Source of the DNA: Enterobacter ludwigii
GTDB taxonomy: Bacteria; Pseudomonadota; Gammaproteobacteria; Enterobacterales; Enterobacteriaceae
Direction: 5' to 3'
Assembly: GCA_900068845.1 (NCBI GenBank)
Contig: CEFQ01000001.1
Span: forward strand, 252,983-316,982
DNA: 64,000 nucleotides
Shown here: one piece after another, positions 25,114 to 35,143 of the stretch
Numbering within the stretch: the stretch's first letter is position 1
Layout of the letters: each line of letters begins with the position of its first letter
Program-made: the position numbers and the translations under genes
Notes under the pieces: model-generated
The model's database searches: none
Told to the model about the DNA's origin: nothing
The model's input: only the letters and a program-made list of their open reading frames with translations

Positions 25114-26364
25114 TTACTTCAACGTCTTACGTACTTCCGCCACCTGATCTTTGGTCACCGCCGGGGCATTGTTGCTCCAGCCCTGACGAATGAAGGTCGC
25201 CAGTTTAGCCACTTGATCATCATCCAGACGCTTAGCAAAATCTGGCATCGCTAGCGTTGATGGCGCCTTCTCGGTCGATGGCTGCTGCGCACCGGCCAGA
25301 ATGGTGTGGATCAAACCGCTTGGATCTTTGGCATTGACGATCGTCGCCTGATCCAACTCTGGGAAGATCCCCGGCGCACCTTTACCGGTGACAAAGTGAC
25401 AGGCGCCGCAGTTGTCGATATACAGACGCTCACCTTCCGACAAGCCTTTCGCGGCAGTCAGTTTCGCTTCGGTTGCCTGTTGCTTCTGTACGTTGTACGC
25501 CTGCAGCGGCGGATTACCCCCCAGGAACTTCAGATAGGCGGCGATCGCTTTCAGGTCGGCATCTGTCATGTGCGAACTGGAGTGCTCAATCACCGACTTC
25601 ATCTCACCGCCCACCGCCGCCTTGTCGTTACGACCGGTTTGCAGGTAATCGACAATCTCTTGCTCGCTCCAGCGCGGCAGACCACGCAGAGACGGCACAT
25701 CCCAGTTGTTCAGGCTGCCACCGGCGAGGAACTGATCGTCGCCGCTATCCAGCGCTTTCTCATTCATGCCAAGACCGCGCGGCGTATGGCAGCTGCCGCA
25801 GTGGCCCAGGCTCTCCACGATGTAAGCGCCGCGGTTCACTTCTTCAGACGCGCCACCAATTGGCTGGAAAGGTTTGTCTGAGGTGAATGCCCAGTTCCAG
25901 AAGCGCATGCCCCAGCGCTGGCTGAATGGGAAGCTCAAATCGGTTTCCGGCGGCTGCTCGCTGCTTGGCTTCACGCCCTTCATGAAATAGACATAAAGCG
26001 CGTGCATATCAGCATCGGAGATCTTGGCATAATCCGGATACGGCATCGCCGGATAGAGACGCGAACCGTTCGGCAGCACACCTTTGCGCACCGCGTCCGA
26101 GAACTGCTGCTCGCTGTAGTTGCCGATGCCGTGCTCTTTGTCCGGCGTGATGTTGGTGGAGTAAATGGTGCCGAGATTCGACTCAATCGCCAAACCACCG
26201 GCGTAATCCCCTTTGCCAGAAACGGTATGGCACGCCATACAGTCGCCGAGGCGCGACAGGTATTCCCCCTGCTTGATCAATTGAGCTTCATCTTCCGCGT
26301 GAGCCTGCATGGCAAAGCTGCCCAGCAGCACGGCGTTGGCGATTAACAATGATTTTAATTTCAT
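25114..26364 (-). CDS. Gluconate 2-dehydrogenase, triheme cytochrome c subunit
   Basis: 416 residues with an N-terminal signal peptide (about 1-23, cleaved after QAHA). Three heme c sites are visible: C42-M-A-C-H46, C189-G-S-C-H193 and C319-G-A-C-H323. The subunit passes electrons from the FAD subunit to ubiquinone at the periplasmic face. It is the last gene of a three-gene operon, 4 bases after the flavoprotein gene. Related triheme subunits serve sorbitol and alcohol dehydrogenases, but the partner genes here point to gluconate or 2-ketogluconate oxidation. Confidence 0.92.
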   Translation of the reverse strand: MKLKSLLIANAVLLGSFAMQAHAEDEAQLIKQGEYLSRLGDCMACHTVSGKGDYAGGLAIESNLGTIYSTNITPDKEHGIGNYSEQQFSDAVRKGVLPNGSRLYPAMPYPDYAKISDADMHALYVYFMKGVKPSSEQPPETDLSFPFSQRWGMRFWNWAFTSDKPFQPIGGASEEVNRGAYIVESLGHCGSCHTPRGLGMNEKALDSGDDQFLAGGSLNNWDVPSLRGLPRWSEQEIVDYLQTGRNDKAAVGGEMKSVIEHSSSHMTDADLKAIAAYLKFLGGNPPLQAYNVQKQQATEAKLTAAKGLSEGERLYIDNCGACHFVTGKGAPGIFPELDQATIVNAKDPSGLIHTILAGAQQPSTEKAPSTLAMPDFAKRLDDDQVAKLATFIRQGWSNNAPAVTKDQVAEVRKTLK

Positions 26365-26368
26365 GCGC

Positions 26369-28138
26369 TTATGCCTGTACCAGTGGACCGGGATTTTTCA
26401 AATAATGTTCTTTGATTGCTTGTGCTGCCATCAAGGTGATCGCGCCGATGGTATCGGTCGGGTTCGCCTGGAAGTTTTGCGGGAAGGCATTGCCGCCCGG
26501 CACAAACACATTGTGAACATCCCAGCTCTGCAGGTACTTGTTCAGTGCAGAGGTTTTCGGGTTATCACCCATCACCGCGCCGCCCACGTTGTGGGTCGAA
26601 ACGTATTTGGTCAGGTCAAAGTCCGCGCCCATCGGCAGGAAGCTCATGCTCATGCTATCCGGGTTGAGTTCTTTGGCGATGTTGCCGACGATCCCTTTCA
26701 AATGCTGTTGCAGCTTGAGTTCGTTCTCTTTCCAGTTGAACGTCATGCGCAACAACGGCTGACCGCGATGGTCGGTGTAGTTTGGATCGAGGTCCAGATA
26801 GATATCGCGATACGACTGGCAAGTGGTGGTGATGCTGATCTTCATGGAATGGTTGTACCACTCCTCCAGACCTTCCTTGTAGCCCATGCCCCAGCTCGGT
26901 GTACCTTTTGGCAACGCTGCCGCCATTGGCGTACCGGTGGCCTGCGAACTGTGGATCTTGGCGCCGCCCAGGAAACCAAGGCCCGGACCGTCGAAGTTGC
27001 CTGGTGAGATGTCGTTGAACATCTGGCCGGTAGCGCCTGCGGTGGCGTAAGAGTTGAAGTTTTTGTCTTTGAAGAACAGCGTTGCGCCGCCGTTCGACAA
27101 GAACGCGTAGTTACGCCCTACCACACCTTCTTCGGTGATTGGGTTATACGGTTTGCCGATACCGGACAGCAGCATCAAACGCACGTTGTACAGCTGGAAG
27201 CTGGAGAGCACCACGATCTTCGCCGGCTGGAACACTTCGTTGCCGTCGACGTCATAGTAAATCACGCCTTTCGCGGTTTTCTGATCGTCGTGCAGTACCA
27301 CTTTCACCACTTCTGCGTGTACTTCATAAGAGAAGTTAGGCATACGCTTCAGTGAATCCATCACCGCGGTTTGTGGTGAGGCTTTCGAGTAGTTCAGGCA
27401 CGGATATTTCGAGCAGTAGCCGCAGTAGTTACACGGCGCGATCTGGTTGCCGTACGGGTTTTTCCACGCACGCGATACGCATGCAGAAGGGTTCGGGAAC
27501 GGGTGATAACCGAGTTTGCTCGCCGCTTCTTTGAACATCACGTTGTTCAGCGTGTCTTCCAGCGCAGGCAACGGATAAGGTTCAGAGCGCGGACCTTCAA
27601 ACGGATCGCCGCCCGGCAGAATCTGACCGCGCAGGTTGCCGGTGTTGCCGGATTGACCGCAGATCAGCTCAAACTTGTAGTAATACGGCTCGATCTCTTC
27701 CCAGGTGAACGGGAAGTCCATCACGCGCATATCTTCCTGCAAGATGCCCGGCTTGTAGGCCTCATCCACGTAAGTTTTCAGCTTCAGATCGGTCGGGGTT
27801 GGACGAATCAGAACCGCCGTCCAGTGCATGCCCGCGCCACCCACGCCGGTACCCGGCGCAAATGCGCCCCACTTACGGGTTGGCAATGCAGTTTGGTTGC
27901 TGTTGTAACGTACGGTGACCGCCACTTCTTTCGGGGTGGCGAATACTTTGTTACGCACGTTGTAAGCGTATTCATCAGCCGGTTTCGGATAAGCGAAATC
28001 CGGGTAGTCACGCTCGCCGCCGCGCTCTAGTGCGCGCACTTCTAAACCAGCCAGTGCCAGTTCAATACTCATCAACGAGCCGGCCCAGCCGAGGCCGCAA
28101 ACGACGACGTCGACTTCTTTCTTTGTAATCTGTGCCAT
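26369..28138 (-). CDS. Gluconate 2-dehydrogenase, FAD (GMC oxidoreductase) subunit
   Basis: 589 residues. The FAD-binding beta-alpha-beta motif is at about 10-40 (VVVCGLGWAGSLMSIELALA). GVGGAGMHWTAVLIRPTP near 95 is typical of membrane-bound gluconate and 2-ketogluconate dehydrogenases. IAPCNYCGYCSKYPCLNYSK near 235 holds closely spaced cysteines seen in this subgroup, possibly an iron-sulfur or structural site. The GMC C-terminal domain has HNVGGAVMGDNP and NPTDTIGAITLMAAQ. No signal peptide is present, so it is expected to cross by Tat together with the small subunit, which carries the Tat signal. It oxidises D-gluconate (or 2-keto-D-gluconate) in the periplasm. Confidence 0.93.
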   Translation of the reverse strand: MAQITKKEVDVVVCGLGWAGSLMSIELALAGLEVRALERGGERDYPDFAYPKPADEYAYNVRNKVFATPKEVAVTVRYNSNQTALPTRKWGAFAPGTGVGGAGMHWTAVLIRPTPTDLKLKTYVDEAYKPGILQEDMRVMDFPFTWEEIEPYYYKFELICGQSGNTGNLRGQILPGGDPFEGPRSEPYPLPALEDTLNNVMFKEAASKLGYHPFPNPSACVSRAWKNPYGNQIAPCNYCGYCSKYPCLNYSKASPQTAVMDSLKRMPNFSYEVHAEVVKVVLHDDQKTAKGVIYYDVDGNEVFQPAKIVVLSSFQLYNVRLMLLSGIGKPYNPITEEGVVGRNYAFLSNGGATLFFKDKNFNSYATAGATGQMFNDISPGNFDGPGLGFLGGAKIHSSQATGTPMAAALPKGTPSWGMGYKEGLEEWYNHSMKISITTTCQSYRDIYLDLDPNYTDHRGQPLLRMTFNWKENELKLQQHLKGIVGNIAKELNPDSMSMSFLPMGADFDLTKYVSTHNVGGAVMGDNPKTSALNKYLQSWDVHNVFVPGGNAFPQNFQANPTDTIGAITLMAAQAIKEHYLKNPGPLVQA

Positions 28139-28175
28139 GTTAATCCTGTCTCACATACCAAAAACGGGGGTGTGC

Positions 28176-28907
28176 TTACGCGCTTTCACCCAAGAGGCTG
28201 ACCGGTCCCAGCGGGTACGGCACGTTGTGCTGCTTCACCCATTCGGTAAAGCTGGCGCGTGCGCCCGGGAAGCCGATGGCAATCCAGGCTTTCATGCCTT
28301 TGTTGCCGCCGTACATCGGGTCAGCGAGGTAGCCGTGTTTGGTATCTGAAAGCAGCTGGCTGAAGAACTGCGAGGCTTTCAGGTTCTCTTCGCCAAGTGC
28401 CGCGAAGTCGATACCGTCGTTTTTGTTCACTTTGGTCAGAACCGCATCTTTCTCTTCCAGTGACAGCGCATGGAACGGTTTCTGGAAAGTGTTTTGCGTC
28501 CACTGATTCACCAGCTTGATACCGGTTTGGTACATCTGCTGTGGTGTGAACGGAATTTGGTAACCCATGGTCGCAGGCGCATGCACGTCAAAGGGACCTT
28601 GCATGTAAATCTCTGCACCGAACTCCGGGCTGTGCAATTGCTGATCGATAAAGATCGGCACGTTGGTTTCCAATGCACCTGGCGCTTTACCTTTGCCGCC
28701 AGCAGGAATCAGGCGATCGGCCGCAGCCATGATGAATTGCCACTCATCGGCATTGAAAAAGATCGGTTTATAGTCGGCAAGCTCGGGCGCTGCCATCTCC
28801 GCAGCTTGTGCTGCAGTTAATCCCTTAAATACCAGGTCACTTAATGGCAAAGCCAGTAGCGACCCAAGTAAAAACTTACGTCTGGTGGTCGGTTTATTTA
28901 GAAGCAT
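28176..28907 (-). CDS. Gluconate 2-dehydrogenase, small (subunit 3) protein with Tat signal
   Basis: 243 residues. A twin-arginine signal is seen at the start (TTRRKFLLGSLLALPLS), consistent with co-export of the folded FAD subunit. The rest fits the gluconate 2-dehydrogenase subunit 3 family (DEWQFIMAAADRLIPAG near 50, and DPMYGGNKGMKAWIAIGFPG near the C-terminus). First gene of the operon, 37 bases ahead of the flavoprotein gene. The order small-FAD-cytochrome is the standard one. Direct periplasmic gluconate oxidation is common in Pantoea, Erwinia and relatives. Confidence 0.92.
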   Translation of the reverse strand: MLLNKPTTRRKFLLGSLLALPLSDLVFKGLTAAQAAEMAAPELADYKPIFFNADEWQFIMAAADRLIPAGGKGKAPGALETNVPIFIDQQLHSPEFGAEIYMQGPFDVHAPATMGYQIPFTPQQMYQTGIKLVNQWTQNTFQKPFHALSLEEKDAVLTKVNKNDGIDFAALGEENLKASQFFSQLLSDTKHGYLADPMYGGNKGMKAWIAIGFPGARASFTEWVKQHNVPYPLGPVSLLGESA

Positions 28908-29439
28908 GGCGCGACAATTCTCACTTGCTAAGAAAGATAATTATTTTTGTTAATAGCTTTATAAATCGGTAAATAACCTGGCAATATTAGGGATATAGGT
29001 ATTTCAGAATGTAAAAATTCAATTAACAATGTGTTTTGATGAAATTCAGTCATCATGTTGAATTTAGGTTATGGCTTGGTGAAAGGTTTTCGAGGCGAAA
29101 AAAGAGGTTTTAACCGTACATTTGATGGGATATTGGCACTAATAAGTGGGCATTTGACCAGGTATTATCGCGCCGAGCAATAATCGCATTAATGAATCAA
29201 TCAAAAAAAATCATACTTCCATACCAGAGAATTATTCTCATTTATAACATCTTATTTACTTTATTGCCCAGCAGATGAACAATCTATTTCGCGGAAATGA
29301 CTAGTCGCGCACAAAATAAACGCAATAATACCCAACCGTAATCAATTGTTATTTTCCGGCACAGCTCAGAACAAACCGGCATTTTGCCTGGAGAGCGACA
29401 GAGATAGAGTCATTTCATCTCTAATCCAGGAAAATAATA
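28908..29439. other. 532-bp AT-rich divergent intergenic region
   Basis: It lies between the gluconate dehydrogenase operon and the peptide-type binding protein gene. It is strikingly AT-rich with several runs such as TCAAAAAAAATCA near 29200. No gene, tRNA or copy of the four repeat families was found. It probably holds both divergent promoters and sites for nucleoid proteins or sugar-responsive regulators. No perfect CRP site was recognised. Confidence 0.55.
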
Positions 29440-31008
29440 ATGCGCTCACTGATTTTGCTCATCGCCTTATGGGGCAGCAGCTTTGCACTGCACGCCGCCA
29501 CACCGAAAGATACCCTTGTCGTTGCCGTCCCGCTTGACGGCATTATTAGCTTTGACCCCGCTGAAAGTTTCGAAACCGTCAGTAACAGCGTGCAGCGTAA
29601 TATGTATCAGACGCTGGTCGAGGCGGATCGCAATTCGCCGCAAAAGCTGGCGCCACTGCTGGCTACCGGTTGGCAACAAGGCAGCACGCCACACAGCCTG
29701 GTGTTCAACATTAAGCCTGACGCACACTTCTCCAGCGGCAATCCGGTGACGGCACAGGATGTGATTTTCTCACTGACGCGCGCGGTGCAACTGAATAAAG
29801 CGCCCTCTTTCATCCTTGCCGAATTTGGCTGGACCCAGGAAAACATCGCCAGCCAGTTTAAGGTACTGAATGACCATCAGCTGGAGATTCAGTGGCCGGC
29901 GCAGATTGGCCAAAACCTGGCGCTGCGTCTGCTGACGGCACCGGTAGCATCGGTGGTGGATAGCAAATCCGTGCAGCAAAATGCCGTCAATAACGACCTC
30001 GGCAACGGCTGGCTGCATACCCACTCCGCCGGTAGCGGCGCATTTATCCTCCAGCAATATGTGCCGCAGCAGGCGCTGGTGCTAAGCGCCAACAAAGCAG
30101 CTAATCCGCAGCCGAAGCTGAAACGCATTCTGCTTAAGGGCGTGGCGGATGCCGGTGCGCGTCGTCTGTTGATTCAGCAAGGCGATGTCGATGTGGCCTA
30201 TCAGCTCGGTCCGGATCAGATTGATGCGCTGAAGAGCGATAAAAATCTGCGCATTGAAGCCTTCCCCTCTAGCCTGGTTTACTACCTCGGTTTCAATACC
30301 AAGGACAAAGCGCAACCTGCCCTGAGCAACCCTGCGCTGTGGCAAGCCGCGCGCTGGTTGGTGGATTACCACTCCCTCTCAAACGATTTGCTGAAAGGTC
30401 AGTACCGCATTCATCAGAGCTTCCTGCCGCAGGGTTTTGACGGGGCGCTGGAGGATCAGCCGTTCCATTATGATGTGGCGAAAGCCAAAGCGATTTTAGC
30501 CAAAGGCGGCATCAAGCCGGGGACGAAGTTTGCGCTGACGGTAATCAACCAGCCGCCCTACATTGACGTAGCGCAGGCCCTACAAGCCAGCTTCGCCAAA
30601 GCGGATGTGCAGATTGAGTTGCAGCCGGTGGCGGAATCGGAGCTGTGGAGCAAAATGCGCGGCCGTGATTTCCAGTCGATCTTTATCTATTGGGGCGCGG
30701 ACTATATCGATCCCAATACCAACGCCAGCGCCTTTGCGTATAACGTGCCGGGCGGCTCCAAAACGTTGGCGTGGCGCGTCGGCTGGGATATTCCCGATCT
30801 GAGCGCCAAAACTCGCGCTGCAGCCGGTGAAAGCGATGCCGCCAAGCGCCGCGCGCTGTATACCGATTTGCAAAAAACCGTGCAGCAGAACTCACCGTTC
30901 GTGGTGACGCTGCAAGGCGCGCAGCAAGTTGCGGTACGCAATAACGTGAATCATGTGCAGCAAGGCATCGGCGTGAGTTTGCTGTTTTTTGATACGGTGG
31001 AAAAATAA
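29440..31008 (+). CDS. ABC transporter periplasmic binding protein, peptide/nickel (SBP_bac_5) family
   Basis: 522 residues with signal peptide (about 1-20, cleaved after LHAA). Family segments include [38 protein letters not shown] near 90-110 and [12 protein letters not shown] near 280, as in DppA and related proteins. The ligand is unknown; peptides, heme or opines are possible. No ATPase or permease gene is adjacent, so it is an orphan receptor that must use transporter subunits encoded elsewhere. It is divergent from the gluconate dehydrogenase operon and followed by a family D repeat. Confidence 0.88.
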   Translation: MRSLILLIALWGSSFALHAATPKDTLVVAVPLDGIISFDPAESFETVSNSVQRNMYQTLVEADRNSPQKLAPLLATGWQQGSTPHSLVFNIKPDAHFSSGNPVTAQDVIFSLTRAVQLNKAPSFILAEFGWTQENIASQFKVLNDHQLEIQWPAQIGQNLALRLLTAPVASVVDSKSVQQNAVNNDLGNGWLHTHSAGSGAFILQQYVPQQALVLSANKAANPQPKLKRILLKGVADAGARRLLIQQGDVDVAYQLGPDQIDALKSDKNLRIEAFPSSLVYYLGFNTKDKAQPALSNPALWQAARWLVDYHSLSNDLLKGQYRIHQSFLPQGFDGALEDQPFHYDVAKAKAILAKGGIKPGTKFALTVINQPPYIDVAQALQASFAKADVQIELQPVAESELWSKMRGRDFQSIFIYWGADYIDPNTNASAFAYNVPGGSKTLAWRVGWDIPDLSAKTRAAAGESDAAKRRALYTDLQKTVQQNSPFVVTLQGAQQVAVRNNVNHVQQGIGVSLLFFDTVEK

Positions 31009-31025
31009 TTTAGATCGTGCTGCCA

Positions 31026-31150
31026 TCCCCCCTCCTCGGTCCTCCCCCATCAATGGGGGAGGAAGACGCTGCTCTACGTCAGTTCTGAAGTGGCATGTAG
31101 CAGCGTCTCCTTCCCCCCCATTTAGGGGGGAAGGCCGGGAGGGGGGACAG
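31026..31150. repeat. Multi-arm dispersed repeat, family D
   Basis: About 125 bases with an outer stem (CCCCCCTCCTCGG with CCGGGAGGGGGG) enclosing three hairpins: CCTCCCCCAT...ATGGGGGAGG, AGACGCTGCT...AGCAGCGTCT, and CCTTCCCCCC...GGGGGGAAGG. A diverged copy is at 46701-46822. It lies between the binding protein gene and yjgR and has no coding potential of its own. Confidence 0.82.
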
Positions 31151-31243
31151 TTGGCACATCCTTTTCGGCACAATCCTCCTCCCTCCTCGCGCGCCGCTTG
31201 CTATCCTTTCTGGCATAACCTATTGCCTGAGAGCGCAAAAATC

Positions 31244-32746
31244 ATGACCACTCCGTTACTGATTGCCCAAACGCCTGACGTTCAACTGCATCTTCTCTCC
31301 AACATGGCGAACCGCCACGGCTTGATCACCGGCGCCACCGGCACCGGCAAAACCGTGACGCTGCAAAAGCTGGCGGAATCATTCTCTGAAAGGGGTGTGC
31401 CGGTGTTTATGGCCGACGTAAAAGGCGATCTCACCGGCATTTCCGCTGCGGGTGAAGGCTCGGAGAAGCTGCTGGCACGTCTGGCAAAGATTGGCGTCAC
31501 CGACTGGCAGGCGCAGAAAAATCCGGTGATGGTGTGGGATATTTTTGGTCAGCAAGGTCATCCGGTGCGCGCGACGGTGTCCGATCTCGGTCCGCTGCTG
31601 CTGGCGCGTCTGCTGAATCTCAACGAGGTGCAATCCGGCGTACTGCAAATCATCTTCCGCATCGCCGACGATCAGGGCTTATTGCTGCTGGATTTCAAAG
31701 ATCTGCACGCCATGACGCAGTATATCGGCGACAATGCCAAAGCCTTCCAGACGCAATACGGCAATATCAATAGCGCGTCAGTGGGGGCGATTCAGCGTGG
31801 TTTACTGGCGCTGGAGCAGCAAGGTGCCGAGCACTTCTTCGGCGAGCCGATGCTGGATATACGCGACTGGATGCGCTGCGACAGCAACGGCAAGGGCTTC
31901 ATCAATATTCTCTCGGCGGAAAAGCTCTACCAGATGCCGAAACTCTACGCCACCAGCCTGCTGTGGCTGCTGGCCGAACTGTATGAGCAGCTGCCGGAAG
32001 CCGGCGATCTCGATAAGCCCAAAATGGTGTTCTTCTTCGATGAAGCGCACCTGTTGTTTAACGATGCGCCGCCGGTGCTACTGGAGAAAATCGAGCAGGT
32101 GATTCGCCTGATTCGATCCAAAGGCGTCGGCGTCTATTTCGTCACGCAAAATCCGGCCGATATTCCTGACAACGTGCTGGGCCAACTCGGCAACCGCGTG
32201 CAGCACGCGCTGCGCGCCTTCACGCCGAAGGATCAGAAAGCGGTGAAAAGCGCCGCCGAAACCATGCGCGCCAATCCGGCGTTTGATACCGTTGAGGCGA
32301 TTCAGGCGCTCGGCACCGGCGAAGCGCTGATCTCCTTCCTCGACGAAAAAGGCAGCCCGTCAATGGTGCAGCGTGCGATGGTGATTGCGCCCGGCTCGCG
32401 TATGGGGCCAGTCAGCCAGGATGAACGTAACGGTCTGATCAATAACTCGCCGCTGTACGGCAAATACGACAGCGAAGTGGATCGCGAATCGGCATTCGAA
32501 ATGCTGCAAAAAGGCGTGCAAGTGGCAACGCAGCAAGCCAATGCGCCGGAAGCCAAAGGCAACAGCGTTGATGTCGATAACGGCATTCTCGGCGGCCTGA
32601 AGAACATTTTGTTCGGCACCACCGGGCCACGCGGCGGCAAGCGCGACGGCGTGGTGCAGAGCGTGGCGAAAAGTGCCGCGCGCCAGGTCACCAATCAGAT
32701 CATTCGTGGTGTTTTAGGCAGTTTATTAGGCGGACGACGTCGTTAA
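31244..32746 (+). CDS. yjgR: HerA/DUF853-family ATPase YjgR
   Basis: 500 residues from the ATG at 31244, equal to E. coli YjgR; the frame upstream crosses the family D repeat and is not used. Walker A is GATGTGKT at 30-37, and Walker B is [11 protein letters not shown] near 265. The conserved [20 protein letters not shown] segment follows, typical of HerA-type helicase C-terminal domains. It is probably a hexameric DNA- or RNA-translocating ATPase, physiological role unknown. The C-terminal tail is Gly/Arg-rich ([12 protein letters not shown]). It is followed after 10 bases by yjiN and probably cotranscribed. Confidence 0.92.
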   Translation: MTTPLLIAQTPDVQLHLLSNMANRHGLITGATGTGKTVTLQKLAESFSERGVPVFMADVKGDLTGISAAGEGSEKLLARLAKIGVTDWQAQKNPVMVWDIFGQQGHPVRATVSDLGPLLLARLLNLNEVQSGVLQIIFRIADDQGLLLLDFKDLHAMTQYIGDNAKAFQTQYGNINSASVGAIQRGLLALEQQGAEHFFGEPMLDIRDWMRCDSNGKGFINILSAEKLYQMPKLYATSLLWLLAELYEQLPEAGDLDKPKMVFFFDEAHLLFNDAPPVLLEKIEQVIRLIRSKGVGVYFVTQNPADIPDNVLGQLGNRVQHALRAFTPKDQKAVKSAAETMRANPAFDTVEAIQALGTGEALISFLDEKGSPSMVQRAMVIAPGSRMGPVSQDERNGLINNSPLYGKYDSEVDRESAFEMLQKGVQVATQQANAPEAKGNSVDVDNGILGGLKNILFGTTGPRGGKRDGVVQSVAKSAARQVTNQIIRGVLGSLLGGRRR

Positions 32747-32756
32747 AAAAGGGATT

Positions 32757-34034
32757 ATGGATAAATATCAACAACTCAAACGCAGTAAACGACTGGCGCT
32801 GTCACTGCTGCTGATTGCCGCCGCGACTTTTGTCGTGACGCTGTTTCTGCCGCCCAACGTTTGGGTTCTCGGACTCAAAGCGATCGCGGAAGCGGCGATG
32901 GTCGGGGCGTTAGCCGACTGGTTCGCCGTGGTGGCGCTGTTCCGCCGCGTGCCGGTGCCCTTTATCTCGCGGCATACGGCGATTATTCCGCGTAATAAAG
33001 ACCGCATCGGCGAGAATCTTGGCCGTTTCGTCCAGGAGAAATTCCTTGATACCGATTCGCTGCTGGCGCTGATTCGCCGTCACGATCCGTCGCAGATGCT
33101 GGCGCAGTGGCTCAACACGCCCGGCAACGCCGATCGCATTGGCCGCCATCTGTTGCAGGTGATGCGCGGCTTTCTTGATCTCACCGACGATCAGCGGATT
33201 CAGCGCTTTCTGCGCCGCGCGGTGCATCGCGCGTTGGATAAGGTCGATCTCACCCAATCCAGCGCGCTACTGTTGGATAGCCTGACCAAAAATAATCGTC
33301 ATCAGGAGCTGCTGGATGCGGCGGTGCAACAGCTGCTGCGCTTGCTGCACAAGCCCGGCACACGTGAGTTTATTGCCGCGCAGATTGTACGCTGGCTGAA
33401 GCGCGAACATCCGATAAAAGCCAAAATGCTGCCGACCGAATGGCTGGGCGAGCACAGCGCCGATTTGGTGGCCAATGCGGTGGATTCGATTCTCGATCAG
33501 GTTGCGCTCGATCAGGGGCATGAATTGCGTCTGGGCTTCGACCGTGCGGTGCAACGGCTGATTGAGCGACTGAAAACCGATCCTGAAATGGCGGAACGTG
33601 CCGAGGGAATCAAAAGCTGGTTGAAGGAAGATGAGTCCTTTAATCGCTACATTGGCGAGCTGTGGCAAGATTTACGTGGCTGGCTGAAAGACGACCTGAA
33701 TAGCGAGGATTCGCGGGTGCAAGAGCGCGTAAGGCTGGCCGCGCTGTGGCTGGGTGAAACGCTGGCGGCCGATGACGCGCTGCGCGCCTCCATGAATCAG
33801 CATCTGGAAGACGCCGCCCGCAGAGTGGCGCCGGAGTTTGCTGCCTTCCTGACACGCCACATTAGCGATACGGTAAAAAGCTGGGATGCGCGCGACATGT
33901 CGCAGCAGATTGAGTTGAATATTGGCCGCGACCTGCAGTTTATCCGCATTAACGGCACGCTGGTTGGCGGCACAATCGGGCTGATTTTGTTTGTGCTGTC
34001 GCAGGTGCCGAGCTTCATCCAGCAGTTGCACTAA
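32757..34034 (+). CDS. yjiN: DUF445-family inner membrane protein YjiN
   Basis: 425 residues, similar in length to E. coli YjiN (426). One N-terminal membrane pair (about 13-55) contains the conserved [20 protein letters not shown] segment. A long helical soluble region with DUF445 signatures ([18 protein letters not shown]) follows, and a C-terminal membrane anchor lies near 400-420. The function is unknown. It is 10 bases after yjgR, so both genes probably form one transcript. A family A repeat follows the stop by 3 bases. Confidence 0.9.
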   Translation: MDKYQQLKRSKRLALSLLLIAAATFVVTLFLPPNVWVLGLKAIAEAAMVGALADWFAVVALFRRVPVPFISRHTAIIPRNKDRIGENLGRFVQEKFLDTDSLLALIRRHDPSQMLAQWLNTPGNADRIGRHLLQVMRGFLDLTDDQRIQRFLRRAVHRALDKVDLTQSSALLLDSLTKNNRHQELLDAAVQQLLRLLHKPGTREFIAAQIVRWLKREHPIKAKMLPTEWLGEHSADLVANAVDSILDQVALDQGHELRLGFDRAVQRLIERLKTDPEMAERAEGIKSWLKEDESFNRYIGELWQDLRGWLKDDLNSEDSRVQERVRLAALWLGETLAADDALRASMNQHLEDAARRVAPEFAAFLTRHISDTVKSWDARDMSQQIELNIGRDLQFIRINGTLVGGTIGLILFVLSQVPSFIQQLH

Positions 34035-34037
34035 ATC

Positions 34038-34061
34038 GGTCGCCATAAATGGCGACCCTAC
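34038..34061. repeat. Dispersed palindromic repeat, family A
   Basis: GGTCGCCATAAATGGCGACC followed by CTAC, in the 32-base gap between the convergent yjiN and lptG genes. Confidence 0.85.
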
Positions 34062-34066
34062 AACAA

Positions 34067-35143
34067 TTACCGACGTTTCACGAGCATGAACAAGCTGATC
34101 GCGAAGAACGCGCCGCTCGGCAGAATCGCACCCAATATTGGCGGTAAACCATATACCAGGCTCAACGGGCCAAAGATCTGGTCAAGCACGTAGAACAGGA
34201 AGCCAAAGCTAATCCCCGTCACCACGCGCACGCCCATCGATACGCTACGCAGCGGACCAAAGATAAATGACAGCGCCATCAGCATCATCACCGCTACAGA
34301 CAGCGGCTGGAAGATTTTGCTCCACATATTCAGCAAGTAGCGTCCTGAAACCTGGCCGCTCTGCTTGAGGTATTTGCTGTAGTTATACAGGCCGCTGATC
34401 GACAACGCGTCCGGATCCAGCGCCACTACGCCGAGTTTATCGGGCGTCAGATTGGTTTTCCATTCGCTGCTCAGGCTTTGCGAGCCGGTAATTTGTTTGG
34501 CGTCTTGCAGATCTGATTCATCGACCTGCGACAGCGCCCAGAGCTTCTTATCCGCATTCCAGGTCGCGCTGGCTGCGTAACGCACGCTGAGCAAACGGCG
34601 CTGATCGCTGAACTTGTAAATGCTGACGCCATCAATCTCGTTATCACCTTTAATGCGCTCGATGTAGATGAAGTCGTTGCCGTCCTTCGCCCACAGGCCA
34701 TTTTGCGTCGAGACCAGCGAACCGCCGTACAGCTGCTGCGCACGATAGTTACGCGCCATCTGTTCGCCCTTCGGCGCAACAAACTCGCCCACCGCCATGG
34801 TTAACAGCACCAGCGGAATCGCGGTTTTCATTACTGCCAGCGCCACCTGCATACGGGTAAAGCCCGATGCCTGCATCACCACCAGTTCGCTACGCTGCGC
34901 CAGCGTGCCCAAACCCAGCAATGCACCCAACAGCGCCGCCATCGGGAAGAAGATTTCGATATCTTTCGGCACGCTGAGCAAGGTGTAGTAACCGGCATCC
35001 AGCGCGGTATAAGCGCCTTGCCCGGTTTTCCGCAACTGATCAACGAACTTGATAATGCCCGACAACGACACCAGCATGAACAGCGTCAGCATGATGGTGT
35101 TGAAGATGGTTTTGCCGATATAACGGTCAAGAACCTTAAACAT
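34067..35143 (-). CDS. lptG: LPS export ABC transporter permease LptG
   Basis: 358 residues. Six membrane segments, three at each end, flank a periplasmic beta-jellyroll (about 130-265). LptG pairs with LptF and the LptB2 ATPase to extract lipopolysaccharide from the inner membrane and push it along LptC/LptA. The family start FKVLDRYIGKTIFNTIM and the coupling region RSELVVMQASGFTRMQVA are seen. The ATG overlaps the lptF stop by one base (TGATG), so translation is coupled. Confidence 0.96.
   Translation of the reverse strand: MFKVLDRYIGKTIFNTIMLTLFMLVSLSGIIKFVDQLRKTGQGAYTALDAGYYTLLSVPKDIEIFFPMAALLGALLGLGTLAQRSELVVMQASGFTRMQVALAVMKTAIPLVLLTMAVGEFVAPKGEQMARNYRAQQLYGGSLVSTQNGLWAKDGNDFIYIERIKGDNEIDGVSIYKFSDQRRLLSVRYAASATWNADKKLWALSQVDESDLQDAKQITGSQSLSSEWKTNLTPDKLGVVALDPDALSISGLYNYSKYLKQSGQVSGRYLLNMWSKIFQPLSVAVMMLMALSFIFGPLRSVSMGVRVVTGISFGFLFYVLDQIFGPLSLVYGLPPILGAILPSGAFFAISLFMLVKRR

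Noticed and set aside
30989..31243. Upstream extension of the yjgR frame
   Set aside because: It reads through the family D repeat; the ATG at 31244 gives exactly the E. coli YjgR length.
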